64,000 bases of DNA. Origin: Xestospongia muta. Its lineage: Eukaryota > Porifera > Demospongiae > Haplosclerida > Petrosiidae. This document shows, piece after piece, positions 45,462 through 59,216 of the stretch; the first letter of the stretch is position 1, and each line of letters starts with the position of its first letter. The stretch covers positions 21,525,484 through 21,589,483 of the forward strand of contig OY848918.1 of NCBI GenBank assembly GCA_963693285.1. The letters are read 5' to 3'. The notes under the pieces were generated by a model. The model saw only the letters and a list, made by a program, of their open reading frames with translations. It had not been told where the DNA came from and made no database searches. Both the position numbers and the translations under genes were made by a program.

Positions 45462-47196
45462 CTGGTTCTGATGAGCTTCCTATATTTTGAAGTCCCTTTA
45501 GACTCTATCATTCTTCCATGTATATGCCACTTATAGACTAATATATATCAATGAAATATTCTTATATCAGTCTTCCAGATTCACATGACTCAGCTACATC
45601 ACCAAATTGTGTTCTAACTGTTGGTGATATTTAATATGATGAAGGTTAAAATTTACATATTTTCTAATAAGGCTTAGTCGTGTTTGTTCATTAAAGTTTG
45701 TAAGTTTAACAGAAAGACAATAGACCACATGTTCAATAGTTGATTGTTATGGCAGCACTGATGTATGTAATTGACTGACTATAATAGTAATTATTTTAAC
45801 ATGACCAACATTTTTAGGATTATACAACATTTATTACTCTTTCATTTACATAGAAAGATTACTATGTCAATGCAAGTTATTGAAAACATTTTGACAAATA
45901 ACAAGAGTGTTTATTCAACTAGACCAGCTATAAACAAGTATTTGTTTGCTAAAATAACTCTGTACTAACTGTTTGTATTGATAATTTTTTGGTAATGGTT
46001 AGTTAATATGATTGAAGTAGAGCTGACTTTGTCTAAATGACAAGTAACTATACTTGCTCCTACAGGAAGTTAGAACTATCTCTGTCTGCAACAGTAGATG
46101 TTAATTGTAGACCTAATTATTGCAGTTATGTAAACCCTTTTAAATGCATCTTGTTGCAGCTACTATCTCTCTTCATTGCATCACATATTTACAAAATACA
46201 CTTTATACCAGTAATGGCTGTCATTGATGAATAACTACTACATTCGAAGTTGTCTTCATTTAAAATGAACTTTTTGATCAGAAAGTAAAAGATGCCGAAT
46301 CAGCTACATCTAGTACCATTATTCACAAAATACTACAAAATACACTTTGTACCCTTTATACCAGTCATTAGTTCATGTAGTCACAAGTCTTGACTCCAGA
46401 TTAAGGAAGCTAGTACAACATAATGGATCTAAACCACAAAATTGGCAGTGCTTGTATAAAAACAGTGGAGAGTCTAAATCAAAAAAACACCTTTCTGAAT
46501 GACCATATAAGGAAGTGTGGTATTATATTCATAGCAAGTTAAACATTCATAATTTCTACAATATTTAACTTTCCAAACATAATCAGAAACTGACTATTGT
46601 GGTTTGCTTAATGCTACAATGGCTTTTAAATGGTTACAACCTTCTTCCTCGTTTGTGAGTCTATTGGGCTCCTATATACTTCAATATACTAGACTCTAAC
46701 TTACTCTTTGATTTTATACACTTACAAACTTCTCTAGACACCTTGTACACAACTTTCCACAGTTTTTGACTTGTTTGCTCTTTATGTTTCCTTGCATGAA
46801 AATATTTTTTTCTTTGTGGTTCTGTAAAGCAATTATTGCATACCACACACACACGCACACACACACACGCACACACACACACGTACATAGTGAAGTGAGA
46901 TTTTGTTGCATTCTTTCAATTACTTGCCTTGTACTAAACTCTTAATGTGTATTTGAATGCCCAGAATGTATTGTGATTATATAATATTTTATCTCTTACT
47001 TTAGGCAAAATGAATTGTCATTTTAACAATGTGACCTACCTACAAACTAAGTTCTGTATACCCATAGACAATAGACCACATGCTCATAGTACAAACTGTT
47101 TTATTAAAGAACTTTTTGATCAGAAAGTTAAAAGATGCAAAATCAACACTACATGAAAAAATGGTACACAACAACATTGGCATAATGTGAGTTTAC
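45462..47196. repeat. Cassette flank; AC microsatellite at 46844-46882
   Basis: 45670-46300 is the inverse of 5000-5560. 46500-46680 is another MITE-family copy. The AC run at 46844-46882 also appears in the two ~7-kb duplicates. No gene. Confidence 0.6.
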
Positions 47197-48573
47197 TTAA
47201 TATCCACGGTATCGACGGATCCAGTATTGGAGGTGGTTAAAATTCTGTTCTCTGATAAGAGGTCCTCCATTATAAAACGTTTTACCTTTACCGTTGTGGT
47301 AAGCATATGCAACAACACCATATATGATATGCTTAGTGCCTTGACGCTTGGGAAAGTAAGCATAGGCACCACTACCACTTGTTCCACCAGCTATATCACA
47401 TGGGAATTTTATCATTCGTCCTAAGTTGAAGAAACCAGATATTCGGCAGTGAGAGTGCCACATACATCTTCCTCGTTTGTCACCAGGATAACCATTTATG
47501 TAAATGATGTACTTTGGCATTGGGCGGCGCCATCCAAAGGCCATCCAATTGCCATATCTATATTTTGTGATGATTATTGCAATATCATAATGTTGATAAC
47601 TGTAACGATACCATCCATAATAGGTGACAGCTCTTTTCCAGTTGTAGTAATATCCCTTGTTTGGATTGCAATTCTTTGCACGACGAAATTGGAGGTACTT
47701 GTACCACCCACGTGGACTGTTGTTACCTTTATGTACACAGTGACCAGCTGTAAGGATGGTCCTGCCACGAACGAATGTCCCAGTGCAGCCAATAACAATT
47801 CTACCCATTGTCCTCCAAGGATAATGTAAAAGAGCATAACCAGAGACTCTTATGCGAGTGTCAGGTGGAATAACTCCAATTGTTCGTTTCTTAATATTAT
47901 GTGTTGCCTCAAGAACATCTTCCAAGAGATCAATGTTCTCACCATTATCTTCTTCACTAAAAATATCCTCTTCAGTATTGCCAGGAATACTGGAAGGGTC
48001 TTCCTCTTCATTATTGCCAGGAGGAACACTAGGGCCTTCCTCTGTCCCAGGGCAGTCTCCAGTCCTAGAGCAGGAAGGGTCTTCCTCTTCATTATTGCCA
48101 GGAGGAACACTAGGGCCTTCCTCTGTCCCAGGGCAGTCTCCAGTCCTAGAGCAGGAAGGGTCTTCCTCTTCATTATTGCCAGGAGGAACACTAGGGCCTT
48201 CCTCTTCAGAATTAGATTCTATATCAATATCTTCGTTATTACCAGCGTGAGGATGAGAAGGGTCAGTAGGGTCTTCTTCAATAAGATGCTGATTAGAAGG
48301 GTCATCACCATTTTCTTCTGTTTGTGCAGCCATGTTGTCCATCACTTCCTTTAAGGTTCCCATTGTTTCCCATCCATCACTAGTAACAGAGACCCATCGT
48401 TGAGCTTCAAAGTCCTCGGCTGTGCCTTCTTTTGGGTTATTTTCATTGTATTTCACAATTTTATGGGTGATATCTTTGATGTTGGAAAAGGTAATCTTTC
48501 GTCCTTTAGGTGCATCATCTGCATAAGCAGCTAGCATGCAAAAGCATGCAATGAAAAAGAGAGCACTTTGCAT
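47197..48573 (-). CDS. Secreted V8-like serine protease zymogen with enlarged pro-region, group B
   Basis: This intact 458-residue precursor is the longest of the family. It has a signal peptide (1-18), the GRKITFSNI pro-region, then an acidic region with a 27-residue repeat (EEGPSVPPGNN, EEEDPSCSRTGD, CPGT) present twice in full (124-150, 151-177) and once in part. Each full unit adds two Cys, unusual for an acidic spacer. The IKKR site ends at 230, and the mature domain starts TIGVIPPDTR. The triad is His278, Asp330 and Ser399 (GTSGSG). Pocket positions are Ile and Val (GVVAYAY), as in the other group-B genes. GYPGDK is intact. The start needs no adjustment: the Met directly begins the signal peptide, 69 bp after the TATA box. 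Confidence 0.92.
   Translation of the reverse strand: MQSALFFIACFCMLAAYADDAPKGRKITFSNIKDITHKIVKYNENNPKEGTAEDFEAQRWVSVTSDGWETMGTLKEVMDNMAAQTEENGDDPSNQHLIEEDPTDPSHPHAGNNEDIDIESNSEEEGPSVPPGNNEEEDPSCSRTGDCPGTEEGPSVPPGNNEEEDPSCSRTGDCPGTEEGPSVPPGNNEEEDPSSIPGNTEEDIFSEEDNGENIDLLEDVLEATHNIKKRTIGVIPPDTRIRVSGYALLHYPWRTMGRIVIGCTGTFVRGRTILTAGHCVHKGNNSPRGWYKYLQFRRAKNCNPNKGYYYNWKRAVTYYGWYRYSYQHYDIAIIITKYRYGNWMAFGWRRPMPKYIIYINGYPGDKRGRCMWHSHCRISGFFNLGRMIKFPCDIAGGTSGSGAYAYFPKRQGTKHIIYGVVAYAYHNGKGKTFYNGGPLIREQNFNHLQYWIRRYRGY
47999..48215. repeat. 81-bp coding minisatellite in the protease pro-region
   Basis: The block TTCCTCTTCATTATTGCC recurs at 48001, 48082 and 48163, exactly 81 bp apart, keeping the reading frame. 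The first two full copies look almost identical, implying recent expansion. Confidence 0.9.
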
Positions 48574-48634
48574 TGTAAATCCACAACAAGTGACTAAATC
48601 TGGTTTGATTTATTTGTCTGCAGTAAAGCTGCAA

Positions 48635-48650
48635 TGACTCACTTTTATAG
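48635..48650 (-). promoter_or_regulatory. Core promoter: TATA box plus AP-1-like site
   Basis: Minus-strand CTATAAAA (48643-48650) is followed by TGAGTCA (48635-48641), as in the other group-B genes. Confidence 0.7.
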
Positions 48651-51079
48651 CATAAAGAAGTCATACTAATACATGTAAGTAGGTGGTTACATTCAGGGCT
48701 GTGGGCAATTAGAGGCTTAATTTTTTTTAATTCCGCAAATATTTTAAATATGCTAGGAAGACACTCATTTCATACATGACCATACTATGATAATCATAGC
48801 TCTCATATCAATAAAATTATGTAAAATAGAAAAATTGAAACGAGAATTAATCGATCACTAATTTTGCACTCATAATAGTTTGACATGAAATGTAGTTCCA
48901 GGCTGATAAAAAGTTATGATTTTTCCTTTCTGGCACATGGTGTGTCAAGTATTATATCTCTCAACAGTATAGGACAGATTGACACTGATATATTGGAGAA
49001 AATAAGCAGGAAATTGATAGAGCTTGTATACTAACAATGGAGAGTTTAAGAGACTACTATTACAATGCACTACAACACACAAACAATTATCATGTAATAA
49101 TTAGTTCATGTAGTCACAAGTCTTGACTCTAGGAGTAAGGTAGGACCAAGCACAACATAATAGGTCTAAACCACAAAATTGACAGTGCTTGTATAAAATA
49201 GAAGTTAATATGATGTACATTGAAGTAGAGCTGGCTTTGTCTAAATGACAAGTATATTTAGTCCTCACAAGTAACTAAACTTGTCTACAGAAAGTTAGAA
49301 CTCTGTCTGTAACAATAGATGTTAATAGCATACCTGTTGTGTAAACTCTTACAAGTGGATCTTGTTGCAGCTACTATCTCTCTTTGTTGCATCACATATT
49401 TACAAAATACAGAGTTTAGTACCAGTTATGTAGCTGGAATTGATGAATAACTATATTGAAAGTTGTCTTAAGAATGATCTTTTTAAAACCATATATCAGA
49501 AAGTAAAATATGCAAAATCAACTACATGAGAAAAAGGAAACTACCAATAATAAAAAATGATGCACAAGATAATTGTGGTGTTATATATATATATATATAT
49601 ATATATATTTACGTCATGCCAATAAGAACTTTTATATATTTGATTAGTTGTTATATAAATTTATTGGTTTTGCTATAATTTTAGTATTGGTTAATATTAC
49701 TCTGTTTAATGATAATACCAGTAACCTTATGACAAAAAATACCTCGACAGTTGGCAAATTAATACATGTGCACAAACTAACTAAATAGTATTAAGTAAAA
49801 ATAAATTATGTACCTTTAATGATAGTGGGTAGATTATACATTCTTTTCCTTCTTCAGTATACGGAGGAAGAAAAACAGGACAACAGTCTCCAACGTGCTC
49901 AGGCTTGGAGGAGTCCTAGAGTCTGGCCATAGTACATGAATGACCTTAAAAGTGAATTAGTGATAAAACATCTTTTGTAGGCTTTCTATTTTTAAAATGT
50001 CTGACCCACAAATTGATAGAGTAATCTAGTTGCCCTAGGTCCAGCTGTCTTTCTTACTCACTGTCTACATGACAATGGTAGTCTAAATTTGTTACCAGTA
50101 AATCTACATTTCTAAAATGTATAAATCTGTAAATCTTCAATTCTGTTTATCCGTAAAAATGCTCTAACTTTTACAGTGGATAGGAAAAATTGAATTAGAG
50201 GATTTTGAAATGCATGCAGAAATGTAGATTGGCCACTTTTTACACCAGTTATTGTTTTTGTTAAGTCTGATGAATAACATATTGGTTGCTGGTTTATATC
50301 ACTTTATAGTCCCTTCAAATAGTGCTAGATCTCTATGACAATTTTAGATGAATGTATGTCCATTTCTATCATCCAGAGTGATCGGCCATTTGTCATTGAA
50401 CCTCTTTACCATAAGGTTTCTAAGTTTGGTCTAATCACTGTGACATACATTCAAGTACAACTGTCTTGCGGTTTCCTGTAATATGTTGAGTATTAAAAAT
50501 TAGTGTACACATTTTAAACTAAACTTACTTCGTGTTTTTTGAGGGGGGGAGGGGGGCCTTATAAAGTTTCTTGTAATAAAGATACTAAATAGCTATGTTG
50601 ACAAAACAATGTAAGGTTATGTGTGTTACTTTGTTGTTTCAAAGGTTAAAGATCTTGTTTGGACTGTCTACTTCTTGACAGTATTATACTGTGAAAGAAG
50701 TATGGGTTATAAAATTGTAACTAGAATTGTCTTAGTTACTTTATCTTCATTGTACACTACTATGAGGAGACACCCAACATACTAACATGGTTTATGATGA
50801 CTGTTTAGTAAATATGAAATTACTTTACAAAGTTCATTATTCTAGTTGGTTCATCATTTGCACTTAAGGTAAGCAATTTTTATTTTTTGGACTATATTTA
50901 ATGTTTACCTTAATTTCTTGAATATTCCAGTTCATCAAGATGAAAAATACTAAATGTAAGTGGAATTGATGTGTTATACATGAATGGATACTTGTTCGTC
51001 CTCACATGTTCTCTTTTTTGTCTTTCATTTGTCCCACGAAAGAAGTGTCAGGAAGAAAACATTTATTTTTCATGCTATT
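48651..51079. repeat. Cassette 5' flank, AT microsatellite and duplication blocks
   Basis: 48650-48950 matches the flank upstream of the 41.0 and 60.5 kb genes. 49200-49560 repeats 3'-flank sequence. An AT run lies at 49582-49608. 50030-50840 matches 42.4-43.2 kb, and a G run lies near 50543-50556. A 38-codon minus-strand open stretch at 49817-49915 (PEHVGDCCPVFLPPYTEEG) looks coding but is unidentified. Confidence 0.5.
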
Positions 51080-51290
51080 TCAATCTGAAGTATCTTCTAC
51101 ATTAGTCAAGAGGTTGCCCTTACCAGGTACATCATTACCATCACCAATATGATCAGAATCAATTGGATTGACAAGATCTTCAGTAAAAGTTTCATCAATG
51201 GGGTTTATAAGGATTTTTGACAACCTGATGCTACCACAATAGACGAGACCCATCCCTTTTGTAGTTATCTGCTATGCTAACCAAGTGAAT
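51080..51290 (-). pseudogene. Pro-region relic of a V8-like protease
   Basis: On the minus strand a KGWVS block, comparable to KRWVSVTSDG of the intact genes, is followed after a frame change by NPIDETFTEDLVNPIDSD and then GNLLTNVEDTSD and a stop, comparable to DNLLTAVEDVLE of the group-A genes. No protease domain follows. The match to group A is clear but short. Confidence 0.65.
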
Positions 51291-51455
51291 TTTAGCCATG
51301 AAACCAGTAAGGCTGATCATAAATAAAGGAGTAATACATTATATAGTGATATCGAGAACAATGACAGTCCAAATGTCTACTTAACTTTTTTAAATACATG
51401 TACATACATTTTTCCCATGATTAAAAATTGATCCAGCCGATTACCCTACTCACCT

Positions 51456-52160
51456 CTAGTGGAAGACCACCTCTTTTTGGAGAATAAATGATGGCAGTCG
51501 TTCACCATTTGCACAGACACAGAAATGGACAGTAATGTATTCAAGACCTGACCCTCCACCAACCTCATGAAGATATTTCATACCTCTTTTACACAAGACT
51601 TTTTTTGAGGTGATATCTGTGCAAAATTCTATCTCATCACAATTCTAGAGATGTATAGCCATATCTTCACTCTCTGGATTCAATCCAGCAGACTCAATCT
51701 TTTTTGAATCTTTCAAAAAAAGAGGTGATGATGTTGATATTGGCTGCTGCAGCTCTCCTCTTATTTAGATGTTGTGGTTTTCATTCTACTAGTTCTGGCC
51801 AGCATTTTAAAAACCTCTCCCAGCAATCTCTGCCAAGAATGCCATTAGTAAAAGGTGTAGTAATACTATAGTTTTGGTTACGTATTCTTTGACTACAACC
51901 ACAACCAAATCTCTTGACATAGCAAAACCTATTTCAGCTAATATTTGGTAAGTCATGACTATTTCCTTCTCGATGGCTTCTGGTAGAGCAGTTGGAGCAC
52001 CAGCACCAATTTTAGTATGTGCCCCAGAACAATGATCATTATGTGTTGAGTGAGGTACGCCAAACTTTTTAACAGTTGATCTAACACTATTGTCATGTTT
52101 TACCTCTTTGACTGCATCAAGAAGGGTTTTTTCTGTACTGCTAAGCCATTCTCCTGCTAT
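51456..52160 (-). mobile_element. Decayed pogo/Tigger-type DDE transposase
   Basis: Reading the minus strand from 52160: a Psq-type helix-turn-helix (TLLDAVKEVKHDNSVRST, then KKFGVPHST), a second DNA-binding part (ALPEAIEKEIVMTYQILAE), then after a frameshift GRDCWERFLKCWPEL and RRAAAANINIITSFF, then after another shift NCDEIEF with the first catalytic Asp, SKKVLCKRGMKYLHEVGGG and YITVHFCVCANGERLPSF. This is the order of CENP-B/Tigger-like DDE_1 transposases. At least two frameshifts and several stops, and loss of the C-terminal catalytic part, show it is dead. Ends and TIRs were not found. Confidence 0.85.
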
Positions 52161-55100
52161 TTATTTTAAATTTTCTAAAGTTGTTGTCACCTATTTCGAT
52201 GGGTTTGAATAATTTAATTTATTAAATAATAAAAAATTATTAAAAATTGAAAATTATAATTATAAAGATCACAAATATTACTCAACGTTTATATGAATAT
52301 CCAGTATAACTTATAAACTGTAAAAGCCATCCTGTGAGAAGTCTTGGTATCCTTAGAACTGGATATATATATAAGTTTTTTGGAGAACTTCAGCTCCACC
52401 CTTGTTTGTGTTTTATACAATATTGTTAACAGAAGAGGTAAACAATGGAGTATAAAGTAATGTTGCAAAAGTATACTAGACCACTTACTTACAGTAGTAG
52501 TTTGGGACCAGAACTCTTCCTTCCTTACAAGTAATGCACAAAAGCGGTGGAGTGTACGAAAATCCCCAAGTGTCTGAAATTCACCACGCCTACCTTAACA
52601 TTTTTGATAACAAATTAAATGGAGTCTATGGAGAAGAGTTTTACATAAAGACAAAAAACAGATAAGGTAAGCTGCAATCATAGATATTAGAGTCTTTAAT
52701 GCTGTAATATTTAGGTTTTTGGAAAGTAAAGTAGCATTGTCTTTAAATTGACTAAGTACTGCCTCAATAATATACATTTCCTCGACTTTGAGTTTAATTT
52801 TGTTTTATTAATTGTTATTAATAATGGTAATGATAAATGATTTGTCACTTCTCTATGTCATTGCCTTTTAAAGTCACTAAACTGTCCTATTTATATACCA
52901 GTGATATGATAAACTTACAACTGCTTTTCCTATCTAAAATTACTAGTACTATTAGCATAATGGTTACAATTACAGCAACTGGTCTTCAAGACATGGTCAG
53001 GTTTTTGCCAGGGTAAGGGTATTTTGATGATGCTTATTTACTAGACTTTGTTATGCCTCATCTTTATGAAGCAATTTTCGTACCCTTCTTCTTTAATGAA
53101 TAGTTATAGTGGTCTCATCCCCAAACTCCCATTTGCTAATGATTAATGATTGGTGTATCCTGTATATGACCTTTTTGCTAACTATTAATTTCCTGTTATT
53201 ATAATATTAAAGTTACTTAACAAAATATGACTTACACAATTAAAGAAACTTGAAAAGTTATAAAATTGATAGAGTAGTCTGTGGTTACTTCTGATAGCTC
53301 TTGCTATATAACTGGTTACCACATCTATTATCAAAATAATGTACACCTGTTGTTTTAGTATCTTATTATTCATTTCTGCTTTGTTAACAATTGGTACATT
53401 CTCCAATTACTCATACCCACTAATGTGTTATTACCTATTTATTGGAACTAACCAAATTTATGATATGAAACCCGTTGTTGCTCTACACATTTTGTTACTA
53501 CATAGTACACTGCCATTAGATATGCTACATATTATGATAGTAAGAGTTGCCTCAATAGACACTTGCTTTTTCTTACATCAATAATCATTTAATATACCAT
53601 ATTAAATGATTAGCAGTTATCCTTAACTCTAAACGTTCTTTATCTTGCCTTGAAACAAGCAAGCATTTATATATGTAAGGTAAATATGTTACTCCATATG
53701 TAACATGTGTTATATTATAATATAAGCAACAGTGATTTTACGAATGCCATAGTTCTATATAGCCAATTAGGTTTAAGCATCTCTCTACATAATAATTTAC
53801 ATGTAGCAATTCTTTATATTTATTGTTTATTAGCATAGACAAACACACTTGTTTTGGTCTTCAAAGGTAGAATGAGCCATAGCTAATTACTGTCTGTTAA
53901 TGAATTGTTATCTAATGAGCCACCCGTCTCTTTCCTGGTTTGTGAATTCCCTATAGGAGTTTTGTCTGTGAATTCAAACTATTAGAAGTTACTCAACTGT
54001 GGTTGTTTTTGTGAGGGAGTTCATTGCCACAATCACACTACTAGTAGTGGTTACTCATTCACATTACAATCTATTTTATAGTAAAAGTCCTACCTCACAT
54101 ATAGTGAGACAGCTAACAAGATGTTATGTTTCACTAACTATATACTACTTTCACTACAAGTATTAATGTTATTGAGGATATGTTATTAGACACTAGTAAG
54201 ATAAAGAACATAACTTATATCAATATGTACATGCAGTAAGTCTCAGTGAATTTTTTAATGAGATTCCATTACTATAACTATTTGTAATTGTAGTTCTAAG
54301 AATTATTATTACGTTTTAAGTATATCATTTATGGTAGACTTTTTAGCTAAATAGACAAGCTTGTCACATTGCAAAATATAATATGTAAAATGAGAAATTA
54401 GTATACTATATAAACAAAATAAATACCAATTGTACATGCACACACATATATATATTATGGTTGACATGTGACATCAAATAACTATATACTTAGAGTACTA
54501 GGCAGTGAACTAAAGTAAGTATACTATACTGTTAGGCTAATATGTAGCATAGGTTGTTAGAGTAAGTATTATAGAATAGGACTAATGCCTAAACACAATG
54601 CATAACTTATTCCATGATCACCATTTAGTTCATTTGTATAGTTATCATGTTACATTTACCTTCTGACTAGTAATGTCTAGATTCTGAGAATCTATATACA
54701 CTCCTTCATACGTTTATTAGTGTCAGTATGTATTTTGTTGTACATGAGAGGTAATGTAACATAAGACCTGCTATAGCTTAACCACTAAATTGTGTAAAGT
54801 AATTGTTGGTCAGTCTTTATAATTTTGTGATGCCCTATCAGTAGCTATTATTCACTTATAAGAGTTTGGTTAGTATAGTAAGGATACTCTAAACTCACAT
54901 AACTAGGGCTACCATTATCTTATATCATATAACATTAACAAAATGTCCAGCTGTTACACTTACAAATGGGATGTGTCATTTCAATTAGGTCTTGGTTACC
55001 ATGGCTACCATGGCTTCCTGAATCACTAAAAGTCAAAACCTGTCTAACTCAGTATGTTTAAAGCTGCCAATAAGTATTCTTTGTAGAATAATTGAAGCCA

Positions 55101-55164
55101 TGAGCAATGAGATAGAATACTAGTTTAACTGAACTAACAAGTTATTTTTGCTTAGTTCAGTTGT
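52161..55164. repeat. Duplication blocks 1 and 2, further copies
   Basis: 52610-53090 belongs to block 1 (without the palindromes). 53270-53580 matches 31530-31830. 53580-54970 matches 23400-25010. No gene. Confidence 0.65.
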
Positions 55165-58100
55165 AAACAGTATCAGTTCGTGGTTTCAACTATTGGGTAA
55201 TAAACTACCATTTATCTCTAACTTGGCTTTATACATACTGAGTTACACTAGATTTGGGTTTTTTACAATGCAATATTATGATAACCAAGGCTTCCATTGA
55301 AATGGCACAATCCTTTTTAAGTGTATAGTTAACAAGGGACAATGTACATTTAACTATCTTCTTATGTACATGTAGCAAGTATGGTATTTGAAAGTATATT
55401 TTTAAGTGACATTTACTCCCTCACTAAAACCTTGTAACTTATAGGTACTAAGTTAACATGATTATTTGATATATTGTTAAAAAAAGGTATGGTATATGCA
55501 TGTATTAGATATGTTGCTTTGACATTTACCATAAGAAGGTATACATGGTCATATATCGACAGTAATTTGTCTGGCTACTGATATCATAGATTTCAAACAT
55601 TCTGATTTCTTAGCCAAAAAGTAGTTTAAATCCAAGCTAAAGTCACCAAATGTCTTTTTCTTGGACAGCTTTACTAGTTGTTAAGATAAGTAATTGGTTG
55701 TAATTAGAATTCTATAAAACTAACCAGAAGATTAATTGTTTCCTACTACATGTGGCACTAGAATCCCCTAAACATTACCCACAACTTATTAAGTGTAACC
55801 ACCAGAACAAGTTAGGCTTCTTTTCTTAACTTGACCATGCATGTACATATTACCTTTACAACATTGGGCTTCCTATCATCCAAGGACTTTATTTTACATG
55901 CAGTTATTAGACCTTTCCATGTGTTAGCATGTGATATATTGATCTATAAGTGATGGCTTAAGCAATCAAAGAGTACATTTGCTTTGTAAGGTCTACCTTT
56001 AAGTACATTGCTATAGTGGATAAGACACTGTTAAAACAGCCAATCTATTTTAGCAGTGTCCAAGATTTGATAACCCTCAAAGAATGAAGATATTTTGATC
56101 TCTTAATGTATAAACATTTAAGTGAATTTGATATTTGCTAACATTAACACATTACTATAATTTTAAAAGGAAATAAGTGTTACATTCATTTGAAATGTTT
56201 GTTGTTAGTCTTTATTTTAGTTTTTATAAAAGTATTATAAGTTACAGACACATGACTTTACTTTAGGCATCTTGTAGAAATAAGTCAATTATTGCAGTAT
56301 TAAGAAACTTGCAATAGATGAATTGTCATTAGCAAAATTAACTTTATTTCCTAACCTGTCAAATTAAATGCCTCATCAATATTTCCCACTGTTCATTATA
56401 GTATAATGTTGGTTGAGCTCTAATGTCACATTATTATATAATCACAGTACTGAGTCTCAATGTATAGTTACGATGTCTTTGGCATAAACTGCTTTCTCAG
56501 CACTCTTAACTCTTAAGTTATGATGAACTCATTTTAAAATAATTTTATGACAATTCTAATTACTGTACAGTGTTGTAACTGTTATAAGCTAATGTGATTA
56601 TGATGTTTGTCTGACAATTACTAACGTGCTAACATTAACACACATATAATATTCACTAGAACATTATAACATAAAATTATTCCTGAATTCCTTGAAACAT
56701 TTGGTGCCAAGTTGTGTGACATCTGTTGTACATGTCCTTACAAGTAAGTATTCATGTTATTCTAATTATTATTTTGAAAGTCTTCTCCAGTAGACGATGA
56801 TATTAATGTTAATAAGAATACAATAAATTGCAAGATTTGCCTCATCCAATAGATAACTATTGAATGTGGATATGATCTCTTAGTCTATCCAGAATAAATG
56901 CTAACTATGATTTCATAGCATTAACCTTTTGTGAATGACCATATAAGGAAGTATGTAATTATATTCATAGCTAGTTAGCCATATTCATAATTTTGCAAAT
57001 ATTTAAACTTCCAATTATGGTCAGGAATTGACTATTGTGGTTTGCTTAATGCTACAGTGGCTTTTAAGTATGACCTCCTTCTTTGTTTATGAGGCTATTG
57101 GGCTCCTACTTCAATATACTTAGATTCTAACTTATTCTTTGATCTTACACACTTTCGAACTGCTCTAGACACCTTGTACCCAACCTTCCACTGTTTTCGA
57201 CTTGTCTGCTCTTTACTTTCTTAAACATTTCCTTGTAATAAATAATTTTTTCTATAAGGACGTAACTAAACACATGTTATTGCATACCTGTGGTTCTGTA
57301 AAGCAATTATTACATTCATAAGCACAACCATACCACACACACACACACACATACACACATACATATATATATTATATTATACATGTATATATATGCTAAA
57401 GAGAAATTTTGTTGTATTCTTTCAATTACTTGCCTTGTACTATAATGCTTAGCAATTACATATTACAGCTTATATTCTTAATTTGTGTATTCGAATGCCT
57501 AGAATATATGTTTATGTAAATTTATATTGTGATTACATAGTTTTATTATTTTGTCTCTTACTTTAGGCAAAATGAACTGTCATTATGACAAATCAATTGT
57601 TATACTACCTACTACTATTTGACCTACTACAAATATATTTAATGTTTGATAGAATATGCCTAAATAGTAAGGTAAAATTTATGTATTTGTCTTTATAATA
57701 TCAGACATTATATCATGGCTTAACTAAATAGGTTTAGTCATGTTTGTTTATTAAAGTTTGTAAGTTTAACGTGAAAGAAAGACAATAGACCATATGTCAA
57801 TAGTTGATTGTTATGACAGCACTGATGTATGTAATTGACTGACTATAATAGTAATTATTTTAACATGACCAACATTCTTAGGATTATACAACATTTATTA
57901 CTCTTTCATTTACTTAGAAAACATATTATGTGAATGCAAGTCACTTGAAAACATACAAAGACTTTGGCAAAAAACAAGACAGTTTAATCAACTAAACCAG
58001 CTATAAACAATTATTTGTTTTGAGAATGACCTTATGAAGTTAGCCCTAATCATGTTCATATCACATCTAACTATATTCATATTTGTCAAGTACTTAAGCT

Positions 58101-58385
58101 CCAGGTATGGACTATTGTGGTTTTCCTCTCTTTGTAAGCTTTAAAGTAAAAGTTGCACTTCCTCCTTAAGAGGTTAACTTACTAAAATATACTAAATCTG
58201 GTCATTAACCAACAATACTTTTAAAATGAAGTTTACCAATTTTTTTTCAAAAAAATAAAAAGGAAACTACCACTACATTAAAGTGCAATACAAAATAAAA
58301 ACATTGTACAACAACAATATATAGTATCTACTGTCATGCAATAGGCCTAAACAAGTTCAGACTAAATGAAGGAGTAACTGTTTAT

Positions 58386-58722
58386 CTAACTGTCTCCATA
58401 AATACGGATCCAACTTTATAGTTTGTAGAAATGTGCCTGGGTAATACGAGTGGCTCGGTTATGAGTAGAATAACCATAAGCATGAACACTATAGATAACA
58501 CGACGTCCACTAGTGAAATAAATGTAGATGACACTAACACTCATTCCATCACCTGTATCACAAAGGCATAATTAACATGGTAAACATATTTACAATGTGA
58601 GTGCCACACCTATCTTCCTGCTTTGTCACCTGGGAAACCATTTATATCGATATACCAACTTGATGGGAAGTATGATTGGTATCTAAAAGGCATCCAGTTG
58701 CCATATCTATAATATGTGGTGA
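58386..58722 (-). pseudogene. C-terminal relic of a group-A protease, copy 2
   Basis: Duplicate of 38950-39285 with the same deletion before LCDTG and the same MSVS serine-box change, so the damage preceded the duplication. It reads CDTGDGMSVS where copy 1 reads CDTAGGMSVS, showing continued decay. Confidence 0.88.
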
Positions 58723-59216
58723 GAACACGACTGTTTATTCAACTAGACCAGCTATAAACAATTATTTGTTTGCTAAAATACTGTACTAACTGTTTGTTTT
58801 TGGATGACTGTTAATAGATATGATGTATATTAAAGTAGAGCTGGCTTTGTCTAAATGACAAGTATATTTAGTCCTCACAAGTAACTATACTTGAGCCTAC
58901 AAGAAGTTAAAACCATCTCTGTCTGCAACAGTAGATTTTAATAGTAGGCCAAGTTATTGCAGTAATGTGATCCCTTACAAGTGCATCTTGTTCCAGTTTT
59001 GAGTTTTGTACCAGTTATGGCTGGCATTGATAATAACTATATAGAAAGTTGTCTTAAGAATAAACTTTGAAACCATATCAGAAAATAAAAGATGAAAATC
59101 AACTACATGAGAAAAAGGAAACTACCAATAATAAAAAATGGTGCACAACAACATTGTAATTGTGGTGTTATACACTAGGCCTAATTGAGTTCAAACTTGA
59201 TGCCAATATTAGGCAT

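Noticed and set aside
46661..46911. Open frames through the AC and GT microsatellites (also 41371-41577, 60847-61041)
   Set aside because: They read repeats as CVCV or HTHT runs and have no other support.
50868..50960. Possible short intron (GTAAGC ... TTCCAG) on the plus strand
   Set aside because: Neither side reads as a convincing exon and no paralogue supports it.
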